From the NCBI RefSeq assembly GCF_900111825.1, contig NZ_FOJM01000008.1, positions 124,001-188,000 of the forward strand: DNA of 64,000 bases, written 5' to 3'. The notes under the pieces were generated by a model, which worked only from the letters and a program-made list of their open reading frames with translations, made no database searches and was not told where the DNA came from. The position numbers were made by a program, and so were the translations under genes. This document shows, one piece after another, positions 17,669 to 27,301 of this stretch (positions are counted from its first letter, which is position 1; each line of letters starts with the position of its first letter). The DNA comes from Pedobacter suwonensis (GTDB lineage Bacteria > Bacteroidota > Bacteroidia > Sphingobacteriales > Sphingobacteriaceae).

Positions 17669-20600
17669 ATGAAAAAAAAATTACTACTAATTTTTATTGG
17701 TACGTTTTTGTTGCTGGCCCATGCTTTCGCGCAACAAATAACCGTTACCGGTAAGGTTACGTCGGCCGACGGACCTATTCCCGGTGTATCTATCCGTGTA
17801 AAAGGGAGTACTGTGGTTGCTCAAACCAATGCAGATGGAAATTATTCCATTAAAGCGTTAAAAACTGATGTACTTATCTTTACTTATATTGGTTATGCTA
17901 CTGTTGAAAGAACAGTAGGAAACAATGCTTCTTTAAATGTGGTGCTTAAGGATAATGTGAATTCCCTTAACGAAGTGGTGGTTACGGCTTTAGGGCAACA
18001 GGTCTCCAAGAAAGCACTGGGAACTGCTCAACAACAGGTTAAAGGTCAGGATTTGGCCGATACTCAGCGAGAGAATTTTGTTAATGCCCTGCAAGGGCGT
18101 ATTGCAGGTGTTGAAGTAACAAGTTCATCTGGTGTTCCAGGTGCATCTTCATCTATCACTATTAGGGGGGTAAGTTCTATTAGTGGAAGTAACCAGCCAT
18201 TGTTTGTGGTAGATGGTTTGCCTATTGATAATAAAACGTTAAATACGAGTGCATTTTATTCTGATAACAGCTCAACTACAGCATTTTCTAACAGAGGGGT
18301 TGATTTTACTAATCGGGCTGCTGATATCAATCCAGAGGATATTGAGAGTCTAGTAGTTTTAAAAGGGCCTGAAGCTGCAGCATTATATGGAATTGACGCT
18401 GCAAATGGTGCCATTGTTATTACCACTAAGCGTGGCAAGTCAGGTAAAGGATCAATCAACTATAGCAATAGCTTTCGCTTAGAAAAAACCCGTACTAAAC
18501 CAGAGATACAGGGTGTTTATGGCTTAGGTACAAATGGTATCTCCGGACCAGGAACGTTACAGTATTTTGGCCCTGCGTATGCTCCTGGAACTGTTTTGTA
18601 TGACAATATTGATGGCTTCTTTCAGACTGCACTCACTCAAAAGCATAATCTGTCATTTGATGGTGGTGGACAGGACATGAGTTATAGGATTTCGACATCT
18701 TATACAGCGCAAAATGGCGTTGTTCCTAACTCTAATTATGATCGGTTTACCTTAAATGGGTCTACAAATGGAAAGTTAAACAATTGGATGAAAGTAGATT
18801 TATCCATGACCTATACTTATGCGTTAAATAATCAACCCTTTAAAGGGTCTGGAGGCCCACTGATTGGATTGCTTTTATGGCCACAGGAAGATGATGCCAG
18901 AAATTATCTTACCGCCGCTGGTACAAGAAGAAGGTTTACGACTGCTACGGATTTAACTTCTGAAATTGAAAACCCTTATTTTAATGTAAATAAGAACAAA
19001 ATTAATTCTATCCAAAATAGAATAACATCTAACTTTGGCTTTACTATTACACCGGTTAGCTGGCTTAATTTTAAATCGAATATCGGTTTTGATGTATACT
19101 CAAACAAAAACTTACTGTTGAGCCATCCAGAAAGTTCAAGGGGATTTAATAAACAGGGTATTATGGATGTTGCTAATGACAACACCAGAAATGTTAACAT
19201 TCAGAATTTACTAAATTTAACCAAACAGAAAATCACCTCTGATTTATCTATTGATGCGACATTGGGTAATGCAATACAAGATCTGAGATCTAATATTGAT
19301 GCTCAATACGGTGAAGGATTTTTAGATCCAAACTTTATTTCTATCAATAATACCACTACAACATTGAGGAATGCAAAATCGTCCATTTCACAAAGAAGAT
19401 TATTCAGTTTGTTTGCCCGTGCAACTTTAAATTACAAAGATTATCTGTACATCACGGCTACCGGTAGAAATGACTGGACATCTACTATTCCTATTGGAGC
19501 AAATTCATTCTTTTATCCTTCTGTATCTGGTAGTTTTGTGTTCACAGAAGTTCCCGCTTTTAAAGAGGCCTTAAGTAAAGTCTTTACTTCAGGTAAGCTG
19601 AGAGCTGCTTTTGCGAATGTAGGTAAAGATGCAAGGCCTTACAGTTATGTTCCTTCGTTGGAAAGTAAAGCCACCGTTGGCGGCGGATTTGGTTATGGTT
19701 TTACAGGGCCAAATTTAGCCCTAAGACCTGAGTTTGCAAGTTCGTATGAGGTTGGAACAGAGCTGGCTTTCTTTAAAGATAGATTGGGATTAGATTTTAC
19801 TACTTATCGCAAAGAAACTTCCGATCAGATTGTTAACGATATCAGGGGTAGTTATGCTACCGGATATGTATTATTTAATTTAAATGGTGCTAAAACCAGA
19901 AGTGAGGGTATTGAGGTTACTCTGCGTGGAACACCAATTAAAACGAAAGATTTTAGCTGGAATGCGCTGGTAAACTTTGAAAGTGCGAGGGCAAAGGTTT
20001 TAAGTTTGCCAAATGAACTTCCGGAATCCTATGTTTCTGATACCAATGTTTATGGAACCATTAGAAATGGTACAACACCTGGTTATTCGACAAGATCATT
20101 AACCGGAACTTTCTACTTAAGAAATGATAGGGGAGATATCTTGATTAACCCGGTATCTGGATTACCGGTTAGGTCATCAGTAGTTATTCAAGGGCCGGGT
20201 AAGGGATATGACAGACAGCCAGATTTCTCGATCGGTATCACAAATACGTTTGCTTATAAAAACTTTGCATTATCATTCTTATTGGATATTAGAAAAGGCG
20301 GCGATGTGCTTAATGCCACCCAGAGTTTTCTTACACAAAGAGGTTTAAGCACTATGACACTGGACAGGTTAACCCCTAGAATTGTAACCGGTGTCATCCA
20401 GGATGGTAAAGAAAATAGTGCAAATCCTACAATCAATAATATTTCGGTAACTCCATTTTATCAAAATACTTACTACACCAATTTAAGCGAAGAACTTTTT
20501 ATCGAAAAAGATATTAACTGGATCAGGTTGAAGGATGTAACCCTACAATATAAGTTACCACAAACTATTTTTAGCAAACAAAATTTCTTTAGAAGTGCCA

Positions 20601-20770
20601 GCGTTTTTGTGACTGGTACCGATTTATTTTTGATTACCAATTATTCAGGATTAGATCCGGTCGTGAATGGAAATACAGCTGCTGTTGGTGGTTCTGGTTC
20701 ATCGGGAATAGACTATGGTAACTTTCCGGTACCAATAGGATTAAACTTTGGTGTTAAAATTGGCTTATAA
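17669..20770 (+). CDS. SusC/RagA-family TonB-dependent outer-membrane receptor
   Basis: A 1033-aa outer-membrane transporter. A signal peptide (about residues 1-21, ending HAFAQ) precedes a carboxypeptidase-regulatory-like domain (ITVTGKVTSADGPIPGVSIR). A TonB-box-like stretch and plug domain follow (NEVVVTALGQQ, GVSSISGSNQPLFVVDGLPI), then the 22-strand beta-barrel ending in the aromatic-rich NFGVKIGL. It would import an oligomer in a TonB-dependent way with the SusD lipoprotein encoded 17 bp downstream. Substrate is not readable from sequence. The neighbouring GHL10, AnmK and NagB genes make an amino-sugar or muropeptide ligand plausible. Confidence 0.95.
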   Translation: MKKKLLLIFIGTFLLLAHAFAQQITVTGKVTSADGPIPGVSIRVKGSTVVAQTNADGNYSIKALKTDVLIFTYIGYATVERTVGNNASLNVVLKDNVNSLNEVVVTALGQQVSKKALGTAQQQVKGQDLADTQRENFVNALQGRIAGVEVTSSSGVPGASSSITIRGVSSISGSNQPLFVVDGLPIDNKTLNTSAFYSDNSSTTAFSNRGVDFTNRAADINPEDIESLVVLKGPEAAALYGIDAANGAIVITTKRGKSGKGSINYSNSFRLEKTRTKPEIQGVYGLGTNGISGPGTLQYFGPAYAPGTVLYDNIDGFFQTALTQKHNLSFDGGGQDMSYRISTSYTAQNGVVPNSNYDRFTLNGSTNGKLNNWMKVDLSMTYTYALNNQPFKGSGGPLIGLLLWPQEDDARNYLTAAGTRRRFTTATDLTSEIENPYFNVNKNKINSIQNRITSNFGFTITPVSWLNFKSNIGFDVYSNKNLLLSHPESSRGFNKQGIMDVANDNTRNVNIQNLLNLTKQKITSDLSIDATLGNAIQDLRSNIDAQYGEGFLDPNFISINNTTTTLRNAKSSISQRRLFSLFARATLNYKDYLYITATGRNDWTSTIPIGANSFFYPSVSGSFVFTEVPAFKEALSKVFTSGKLRAAFANVGKDARPYSYVPSLESKATVGGGFGYGFTGPNLALRPEFASSYEVGTELAFFKDRLGLDFTTYRKETSDQIVNDIRGSYATGYVLFNLNGAKTRSEGIEVTLRGTPIKTKDFSWNALVNFESARAKVLSLPNELPESYVSDTNVYGTIRNGTTPGYSTRSLTGTFYLRNDRGDILINPVSGLPVRSSVVIQGPGKGYDRQPDFSIGITNTFAYKNFALSFLLDIRKGGDVLNATQSFLTQRGLSTMTLDRLTPRIVTGVIQDGKENSANPTINNISVTPFYQNTYYTNLSEELFIEKDINWIRLKDVTLQYKLPQTIFSKQNFFRSASVFVTGTDLFLITNYSGLDPVVNGNTAAVGGSGSSGIDYGNFPVPIGLNFGVKIGL

Positions 20771-20787
20771 TAAGGAGAAAGAAAGAA

Positions 20788-22377
20788 ATGAAAAAATTAC
20801 AGATACTATTAATAATAGGAACTCTTATTTCAGCAAGTGCTTGTAAGAAATTCTTAGATGTAAATACAAACCCCAATGCGCCACAATCGGTAGAGGCTAA
20901 TTTATATTTATCGCCAATGTTGCATTGGATGGCTACGGCACCACAGTTTGATGGAATTTATATAGGCCGCTATACACAGAATTTGGCTTCCACAGCAACT
21001 CAGGATCTTTGGGAACGGCATGGCAACAACCAGGCTGGTACCGCTCCCGATCAAGGTGGGCAAATATGGAGAACAACCTATTTTGATTTTGGACAAAATT
21101 TAATTGACATGACTAATAAAGCCGAAAGTCAGCAACGGTGGGATTTATTGGGCGTAGCACAGATTTTGAAAGCATGGGGCTGGCTTAGTGCTACAGATTG
21201 CAATGGCGAAATTATTATTAAAGAAGCGTTTGACCCAAATAAAACTTCTTTCAAGTATGATTCGCAAGAATTCGCTTATCAGGAAACATTGCGGTTAATA
21301 AACGCTGCAATTGCAAATTTAAATAGAACAGACGGGGCTGTAAATGAAACTTATTTGGGTAAGACTGATTTTATTTATAGAGGAAAACGTGCTTCTTGGA
21401 TAAAATTTGCCAATGGTTTCAAAGCAATTGTTTTAAACCATTACTCTAATAAGACATCACTTTACAAACCAGATGATATTATTGCTGCAGTTGATGCTTC
21501 ATTTGCAGGGAATGTGGATGATGCGCTAATTCCATACGCTGGAACAGCAAACGATGATGCTAACTTTTTATCTGCAACAAGAAATAACATAGGTACCCTT
21601 AGGCAGACCAAATTCATTCTATCATTAATGGACGGCACTGTTTTTACAAACGTTGTTGATCCGAGGATGAGCAGAATGCTGGCGCCATCGCCAGACGGCT
21701 TGTACAGAGGTTTAGAGCCAACTTTAGGTGTTGGTGCATTAACTACAGCTCAACAGCCACTAAACCTTTGGGGATATTCTTCTCAGGCAGCAGCAAATGC
21801 TTCCGCAACAACTCCAGCCAGGTATTTATTTGCACGTAAAAATAAATTTCCAATTATTACTTATGCTCAATTACAGTTTATAAAAGCTGAAGCAGCGTAT
21901 AAAAAGGGAGATAAAGCAACGGCATTAGCGGCCTATAAAAATGCAGTTTCAGCACATTTTGACTTTGTAAATGCAAGAAATACGGATGACGGACAAACAC
22001 CAACGCAGATAAGCGCAACAGAGAAAAGCACGTACCTTGCTTCTCCGGTTATTACACCTGCAAATCCCAACGATTTGACACTCTCACAAATTATGTGTCA
22101 AAAATATATTGCACAATGGGCTTGGGGTCATTTGGAACAATGGACAGATTTAAGAAGATATCACTATACAGATAAAGATCCTGTGACCGCAAATCAGGTA
22201 TTTATAGGGTTTACTATCCCTACAGTACTTTTTCCAGATAACCAAACCAAAGTAGTACAGCGAATGCGACCAAGGTTTAATTCGGAATACGTTTGGAATA
22301 GGGAAGGTCTTAATGCAATAGGTGGCCTTGCAACCGATTATCAGACTAAAGAAATGTGGATAACAACACCCCAATAA
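20788..22377 (+). CDS. SusD/RagB-family outer-membrane lipoprotein
   Basis: A 529-aa surface lipoprotein that caps the SusC channel and binds the incoming ligand. The signal sequence ends in a lipobox at SASACKKFLD, so the mature protein starts at a lipidated Cys near residue 19. The SusD-like helical (TPR-containing) fold is indicated by the N-terminal VNTNPNAPQSV and the C-terminal QWAWGHLEQWTDLRRYHY. It follows susC by 17 bp and precedes the DUF4397 gene by 7 bp, so the three form one operon. This type belongs to the SusD/RagB superfamily; the ligand is unknown. Confidence 0.94.
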   Translation: MKKLQILLIIGTLISASACKKFLDVNTNPNAPQSVEANLYLSPMLHWMATAPQFDGIYIGRYTQNLASTATQDLWERHGNNQAGTAPDQGGQIWRTTYFDFGQNLIDMTNKAESQQRWDLLGVAQILKAWGWLSATDCNGEIIIKEAFDPNKTSFKYDSQEFAYQETLRLINAAIANLNRTDGAVNETYLGKTDFIYRGKRASWIKFANGFKAIVLNHYSNKTSLYKPDDIIAAVDASFAGNVDDALIPYAGTANDDANFLSATRNNIGTLRQTKFILSLMDGTVFTNVVDPRMSRMLAPSPDGLYRGLEPTLGVGALTTAQQPLNLWGYSSQAAANASATTPARYLFARKNKFPIITYAQLQFIKAEAAYKKGDKATALAAYKNAVSAHFDFVNARNTDDGQTPTQISATEKSTYLASPVITPANPNDLTLSQIMCQKYIAQWAWGHLEQWTDLRRYHYTDKDPVTANQVFIGFTIPTVLFPDNQTKVVQRMRPRFNSEYVWNREGLNAIGGLATDYQTKEMWITTPQ

Positions 22378-22384
22378 TTAAATT

Positions 22385-23170
22385 ATGAAAAGAAAATATA
22401 TCATATTTGCAGTACTACTGCTATCAACTATAATTTATTCTTGCAAGAAAAATGCTGTCCAAGAAATTTCAGTACCAATAACTGGTGCACAATTGAAGTA
22501 TTTTAATTTTGCCCTCAACTCTCCCGTAGTAAATTTTTATGCTGGAAATACAAAAGTTACGGCAGCAAGTTCTACAACTGGCGTAGAAAGTGGAACTGCA
22601 GGCGTAGCATTTGCAAGTGTTTACCCATCGACAAATTCGTACACAATTATTGCTTCGGGTACTTACGATTTTACGGCGCAGCGCCCAAGTACTGCAACTG
22701 TAGATCCTAACTTGGTTATTGCTACCTTAAACAAACAAGTAGCAGACGGTAAAAATTATTCGATTTATTTATCTGGCCTTTATAACACTACAACTAAGAA
22801 AACTGATGTTTTTGTAGTTGATGATGTGCTACCTGCTATAGATACATCAGGTGCTTACGTGCGCTTTGTTCATGCCTCTTATAATGCAAATCCCTTTGAT
22901 TTAGTCTTGAAAAATACAACAAGTTTGGTTGAGACAACTGTGGCCACTAATATAGCTTATAAAAGTGCTTCAAATTTTGCCAAAGTTCCACAGGGTGTTT
23001 ATGATTTAATATTACGGTATACTGGAACAGCAACTAATATTGTAGTTAGAGCTGGTGTAAGTGTTACTAAATCTAATACATATAGCTTCAGCTTAAGAGG
23101 GGATATCACATTGCCCTATACTGGTACGGCAGTCAACCGGCCTTTTATTGATAATACTCCAAATAGATAA
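22385..23170 (+). CDS. DUF4397 domain-containing lipoprotein
   Basis: A 261-aa protein with a lipoprotein signal (lipobox around IIYSCKKN). Two beta-rich Ig-like repeats fit DUF4397: LKYFNFALNSPVVNFYAG, and later YVRFVHASYNANPFDLVL. DUF4397 proteins commonly accompany SusC/D pairs as extra surface components, but their function is not established. It is the third gene of the SusC/D operon, and a hairpin terminator follows immediately. Confidence 0.85.
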   Translation: MKRKYIIFAVLLLSTIIYSCKKNAVQEISVPITGAQLKYFNFALNSPVVNFYAGNTKVTAASSTTGVESGTAGVAFASVYPSTNSYTIIASGTYDFTAQRPSTATVDPNLVIATLNKQVADGKNYSIYLSGLYNTTTKKTDVFVVDDVLPAIDTSGAYVRFVHASYNANPFDLVLKNTTSLVETTVATNIAYKSASNFAKVPQGVYDLILRYTGTATNIVVRAGVSVTKSNTYSFSLRGDITLPYTGTAVNRPFIDNTPNR

Positions 23171-23175
23171 AATAC

Positions 23176-23203
23176 AAAAAAGCAGCCATATGGTTGCTTT
23201 TTT
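23176..23203 (+). terminator. Terminator of the SusC/SusD/DUF4397 operon
   Basis: AAAAAAGCAGCCA pairs with TGGTTGCTTTTTT across a very short AT loop, ending in six T residues. It lies 6 bp beyond the stop codon. Confidence 0.8.
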
Positions 23204-23405
23204 GCCTAAAATGTAGGTTTAAAGCTATTCTAACAAAGCCGATTAGGCGGCGATAATTCTGAAATAGCGTTTGTTTACGCCGCTTTGGTGGGATACCAAC
23301 TAAATTTCGATGTAGAAAGTTAAGCCTTTATCATCACAAATAGGTTAAAGTACCAGAATTTAAAATAAGCACCGGAGAAAAATAATCTGGCGCTTATTCC
23401 GATAG

Positions 23406-24008
23406 CTAAAAAATCTTAAACCCTAAACTTAATTGAAATAAGTTGGGTTTTTGTGTATATTTTTCGCTTTTGCTGATGTTTGATAAACCAGCTTCATAGC
23501 GTAAATCAACCGAAATGCTGCCTACATCTACACCTGCACCAGCTTGTAAGCCCAATGCCTGGTTTTTGTAATTGCTAAAATCTGTTGCTTGTTGATAAGC
23601 AGAACTAAAAGAAGAATTTTCATCCAAAACAAATGAAATAACCGGGCCGGCCATTAAGCGGAAGTTTAAATTTTTGGCGCCAAATTTTGTTCCCAATAAA
23701 ACAGGAATATCCAAAGTCGTGAATTTTACTTTCCCTTCTGCAGATACCTCATTGCCATTATCCTGTTGAATGCTGATAAATTTATTGCCTTTGCTGCCAA
23801 TATAAGCCTCAGGCTGTACATAAAAACTGGCGCCACCAATACGTGCCCAGGCACCGATCTGATAACCTAAACGGTTTTCTTCACTTGCGAAATCTGCATT
23901 TAACTTAGCCAGATTTACACCTGCTTTAACCCCCAGGTTAAAAGTTTGTGCCTTTGATGTTGCCCAACCCAGGGTTAGGAAAACAATGGAGAAAATGATT
24001 TTTTTCAT
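23406..24008 (-). CDS. Outer-membrane beta-barrel protein (PorT-like)
   Basis: A 200-aa protein. The signal peptide (about residues 1-20, ending TSKAQ) is followed by alternating amphipathic strands (TFNLGVKAGVNLAKL, RLGYQIGAWARIGGASFYVQPEAYIG) and ends with LFQLSLGFKIF, a C-terminal aromatic barrel signature. The family is the small porin-like/PorT outer-membrane barrels common in Bacteroidota. A transport role is not shown. It is convergent with the SusD operon and stands alone. Confidence 0.85.
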   Translation of the reverse strand: MKKIIFSIVFLTLGWATSKAQTFNLGVKAGVNLAKLNADFASEENRLGYQIGAWARIGGASFYVQPEAYIGSKGNKFISIQQDNGNEVSAEGKVKFTTLDIPVLLGTKFGAKNLNFRLMAGPVISFVLDENSSFSSAYQQATDFSNYKNQALGLQAGAGVDVGSISVDLRYEAGLSNISKSEKYTQKPNLFQLSLGFKIF

Positions 24009-24229
24009 GTTGTTTAATTTGTTTTTTTAGTTGTAATTCCAAAACAGTGCTCAAGAGATTTATGTGTGTTTTGCTCTTATGGTTTCTTTTTACCTCTTTT
24101 GCTGTTTGCTGTTCCGGGATTTGGTTTTATAACGCGCATTTAACACAATTATCGTGCAAATTTTTTTTGCGGATAGCTACTTTTTTTATTCCGTCACATA
24201 AAAAGGTATCAACCTGAACAAATATTTTT

Positions 24230-24237
24230 TACTTTTG
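24230..24237 (+). promoter_or_regulatory. -7 promoter box (TACTTTTG) before a small gene
   Basis: An exact match to TAnnTTTG, 18 bp before the ATG at 24256. No clear TTG element lies at the usual distance upstream. It supports transcription of the 71-aa gene as a real unit. Confidence 0.45.
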
Positions 24238-24255
24238 CATTAAACAAAATATGCC

Positions 24256-24471
24256 ATGGCTAATTTTCAACTTACTCCCGAAACCGCATTTAAGGTAAAA
24301 ACTAAATTTCTAAGAAAATACCGCGATCTGGCAAATGAGCCTTTGGAATTTACACCTGGCAAAGAAGATCAATTGGTTGAAGATTTAATGCGTTTGGTAA
24401 AACGCGACCGTACCTACATCGAATTTACCATCCAAAAAGCACTTGCCGATGCTAAAGGAAACAGGCTTTAA
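24256..24471 (+). CDS. Small conserved-looking hypothetical protein (71 aa)
   Basis: A 71-aa soluble, charged protein (MANFQLTPETAFKVKTKFLR and following) without signal peptide or membrane helix. It is predicted to be mostly helical. The ORF has normal composition, a promoter-like TACTTTTG box just upstream and a start at the right distance, so it is probably expressed. I do not recognise a family and no function is assigned. Confidence 0.6.
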   Translation: MANFQLTPETAFKVKTKFLRKYRDLANEPLEFTPGKEDQLVEDLMRLVKRDRTYIEFTIQKALADAKGNRL

Positions 24472-24560
24472 GATTTTCATTTTTTCCAGCGCAAATTTTA
24501 GTTTAAACTTACTTTAGGCAATTTAAATACATAAATCGCTCCATGTATTTTGCTCCTGCT

Positions 24561-25394
24561 ATGCAACGTAATTCTTTTATATTGGCATCCCTGCTTTGGT
24601 TAGTGGCGTTTACCGCAACAGCACAAAAACAGGTGTTTAACGATGCTTTCACCGATAGTTTAACTTCAGCGCAGACAAGAAAAGAATTAAATAATTTATC
24701 TGCCAATGACTACCTTAAGCAAACTTTAAGTAAAGGAAACCAATCTATTAATTATAGATTGCTGTTGCCGGCGAAGAACAAAAGTCAGAAGAAGTATCCT
24801 TTGGTTGTTACGTTTCACAACTCAACACGGATAGGTACAGATAATGAAAAGCAATTAGAACCATTAGCCAGGATCTGGTTACGGCCAGACATACGCCGGA
24901 GGTACCAGGCATTTGTAATTGCTCCGCAGTTTCAAACATGGTCATCAAATTATTATCCAGATTCAGTAAGAAATTGCTTAATCTCGAAGCCATCTGACGA
25001 TGTACATTTATTATTGGATCTGATCCGTGAGGTAAAAAATAAATATCCTCAGATAGATCCTAACCGTATTTATCTGGTCGGTTATTCTATGGGGGCATCT
25101 ACGGCACAGAACCTGATGAACATGGCTCCTGAAACCTTTGCCGCCATGGTTTCAATTGCTGCAGTTCCCGATTTTGTTAATATAAAAGCAATAAGCCAGA
25201 AGCCGATCTGGTTAATTCATGGCAGGCAGGATTATGACAATCCTTATGAGGGGAGCGAGCATTTATATCGCGCTTTAAAAGGCAATCGTAATCTATTGTT
25301 TACGACTTATAATAAGTTAGATCATAACCTGATTACAATTCCATTATTGCTTACACCTCAAATACCGGCCTGGTTGTTCTCCCAGCATCAATAG
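24561..25394 (+). CDS. Secreted alpha/beta-hydrolase esterase (feruloyl-esterase/phospholipase-like)
   Basis: About 277 aa from the ATG at 24561; an alternative ATG lies 18 bp upstream. The downstream start gives a compact signal peptide, QRNSFILASLLWLVAFTATAQ. The catalytic serine is in IYLVGYSMGASTAQNLM (GxSxG type). The other probable triad members are an Asp near HGRQDYDNPY and a His near NKLDHNLI. The oxyanion region is VTFHNSTRIG. This fits the secreted PHB-depolymerase-like/feruloyl-esterase or phospholipase-like group common beside glycoside hydrolases. Substrate is unknown; acyl groups on plant polysaccharides are possible. Confidence 0.8.
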   Translation: MQRNSFILASLLWLVAFTATAQKQVFNDAFTDSLTSAQTRKELNNLSANDYLKQTLSKGNQSINYRLLLPAKNKSQKKYPLVVTFHNSTRIGTDNEKQLEPLARIWLRPDIRRRYQAFVIAPQFQTWSSNYYPDSVRNCLISKPSDDVHLLLDLIREVKNKYPQIDPNRIYLVGYSMGASTAQNLMNMAPETFAAMVSIAAVPDFVNIKAISQKPIWLIHGRQDYDNPYEGSEHLYRALKGNRNLLFTTYNKLDHNLITIPLLLTPQIPAWLFSQHQ

Positions 25395-25585
25395 AATACA
25401 CTGCCTTAGCCTTGAAACTGGTATTTAAATGGCCTGTTGCGTAACGCTCAATTTACGCTTTGCCCTCCAGCGGTCGTTTTTTATATTTATCGCTTTTTGT
25501 ACATTTACATTGTATATAACACTAAATATCTTTCAAAAAGGCGGTAGATTATTGGTCCGCATCAGCGAAATTAAATAAAAGGGGA

Positions 25586-27277
25586 ATGAAGAAACTAAAA
25601 TACGGTCTTTTAGCAGCAGGTTTTGGGGTGGCTGTTTTATCTTTTTCGTTTAAAGAAGATTTATTTCTGGTATCTAAAAACCTCGATATTTTTGCTTCGC
25701 TCTATAAAGAAATCAATATCAACTACGTTGATGATACCAACGCTCCTCAATTGATGAAGACCGGTATTGATGCCATGTTGGATAGTTTAGATCCTTATAC
25801 CGAATATGTGCCTGAATCTGAAATTGAAGATTATAAGCTGAAATATGTAAGCACGCAGTATGGTGGTATTGGTGCCAGTACTGTTTTTATTGATGGGAAG
25901 CTTTTTATTAACGATATCAGTGAAGGTTATCCGGCTAACAAAAGCGAGCTTAAAGCAGGCGACCAGCTGGTGAGCATTAACGGAATCCCGGTAAAGGGCA
26001 AAAATCGTCAGGAAATAAGTCAGCTTTTACGTGGCCCCAAAGGCACAGCAGTAGATTTGCTGGTGGTTAGAGAGGGGAAGGAAATAACAAAGAAGTTGGT
26101 AAGAGAGGAAATCAAACAGCCTAATGTTTCTTATTCAGGAATGGTAGGTGATGGAATTGGTTATATCAAACTTGATAAATTTTTAGAAAATTCCGGACAA
26201 GAGGTTAAAGATGCTTTGTTGGCCATTCAAAAAGAAAATCCAAAAGGAGTTGTTTTAGATTTAAGAAACAATGGCGGTGGCATTTTGCAGGAAGCAGTTA
26301 AAATTGTGAACCTTTTTGTAGATAAAGATCAGCTTATTGTAACCCAAAAGGGCAAAAATGCTGAGAAAACCATTTCCTACAGAACACTTTCAACCCCGGT
26401 TTCAACGTCAGTTCCATTGGTGGTGCTCGTAAACGGAAATTCTGCCTCAGCGTCAGAAATTGTGGCGGGTTCTCTGCAGGATTTAGACCGTGCCATCGTA
26501 ATCGGGCAGCGGAGCTATGGTAAAGGCCTGGTTCAGCAAACTTTTAATCTCCCTTACAACAGCCTGGTTAAAGTAACGGTTGCCAAATATTATACACCTT
26601 CCGGCAGGTGCATCCAAAAGTTGGATTATGCACATAAAAACGCCGACGGTGTGGCGGAGCGTTTTGCCGATTCTACCATGGTAATGTATCCAACTAAAGC
26701 AGGTAGAAATGTGTATAGCGGCAATGGCGTTTACCCGGATATTGTGGTGGATGCTGCCAAGTTAAGCCCAATTACCATTTCGATGATCAATAAGAGCCTT
26801 TTCTTTAATTATGCCAATCAATACAGGAAAGAAAAACCAACATTAGCTTCGGCCAAAACTTTCCGGTTGTCGGATGCAGATTATGCCGCCTTCTCCAGTA
26901 GCCTTGCCGATAAAGACCTGTCTTACCAAAGCCGGACCGAGCGGTTATTATCCGATCTGCGTGCAGAGGCTGAAAAAGAAAATAAATCTGAAGAGGTAAA
27001 AACCGATCTCGAAAATCTTAAATATAAACTTACTTCGTCTAAAAAAACCGACCTCGTAAGCCATAAAGCAGAAATTAAGCGGGTTTTAGAAACACAGATC
27101 GTAAGTCGTTATTTTTACGAGAAAGGAAGGATTGAGCAGAGCTTTCAATACGATAAAGAATTGGCTGCGGCGAAGAATCTTTTTGCTAATCAATCGCAAA
27201 TGCTGGCCATTTTAAAAGGCGATGGGAATTATAAGGTGATCGGAAAACCAACCAAAGCCACTGCATCAATAGATTAA
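25586..27277 (+). CDS. S41-family C-terminal processing peptidase (tail-specific protease)
   Basis: A 563-aa protein with an N-terminal membrane anchor or signal segment (LLAAGFGVAVLSFSF). A PDZ domain follows at about residues 90-170 (GGIGASTVFIDGKLF, LKAGDQLVSINGIPV), then the S41 protease core. The nucleophile is Ser288 in GNSASASEIVAG and the general base is Lys313 in RSYGKGLVQ. The 25-residue spacing equals that of E. coli Prc. It probably processes exported or periplasmic proteins by C-terminal recognition. It has a C-terminal helical extension after the core. It precedes the fucosidase gene by 24 bp on the same strand. Confidence 0.93.
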   Translation: MKKLKYGLLAAGFGVAVLSFSFKEDLFLVSKNLDIFASLYKEININYVDDTNAPQLMKTGIDAMLDSLDPYTEYVPESEIEDYKLKYVSTQYGGIGASTVFIDGKLFINDISEGYPANKSELKAGDQLVSINGIPVKGKNRQEISQLLRGPKGTAVDLLVVREGKEITKKLVREEIKQPNVSYSGMVGDGIGYIKLDKFLENSGQEVKDALLAIQKENPKGVVLDLRNNGGGILQEAVKIVNLFVDKDQLIVTQKGKNAEKTISYRTLSTPVSTSVPLVVLVNGNSASASEIVAGSLQDLDRAIVIGQRSYGKGLVQQTFNLPYNSLVKVTVAKYYTPSGRCIQKLDYAHKNADGVAERFADSTMVMYPTKAGRNVYSGNGVYPDIVVDAAKLSPITISMINKSLFFNYANQYRKEKPTLASAKTFRLSDADYAAFSSSLADKDLSYQSRTERLLSDLRAEAEKENKSEEVKTDLENLKYKLTSSKKTDLVSHKAEIKRVLETQIVSRYFYEKGRIEQSFQYDKELAAAKNLFANQSQMLAILKGDGNYKVIGKPTKATASID

Positions 27278-27301
27278 ACCTAAAAACCTATACCATTTCT
27301 T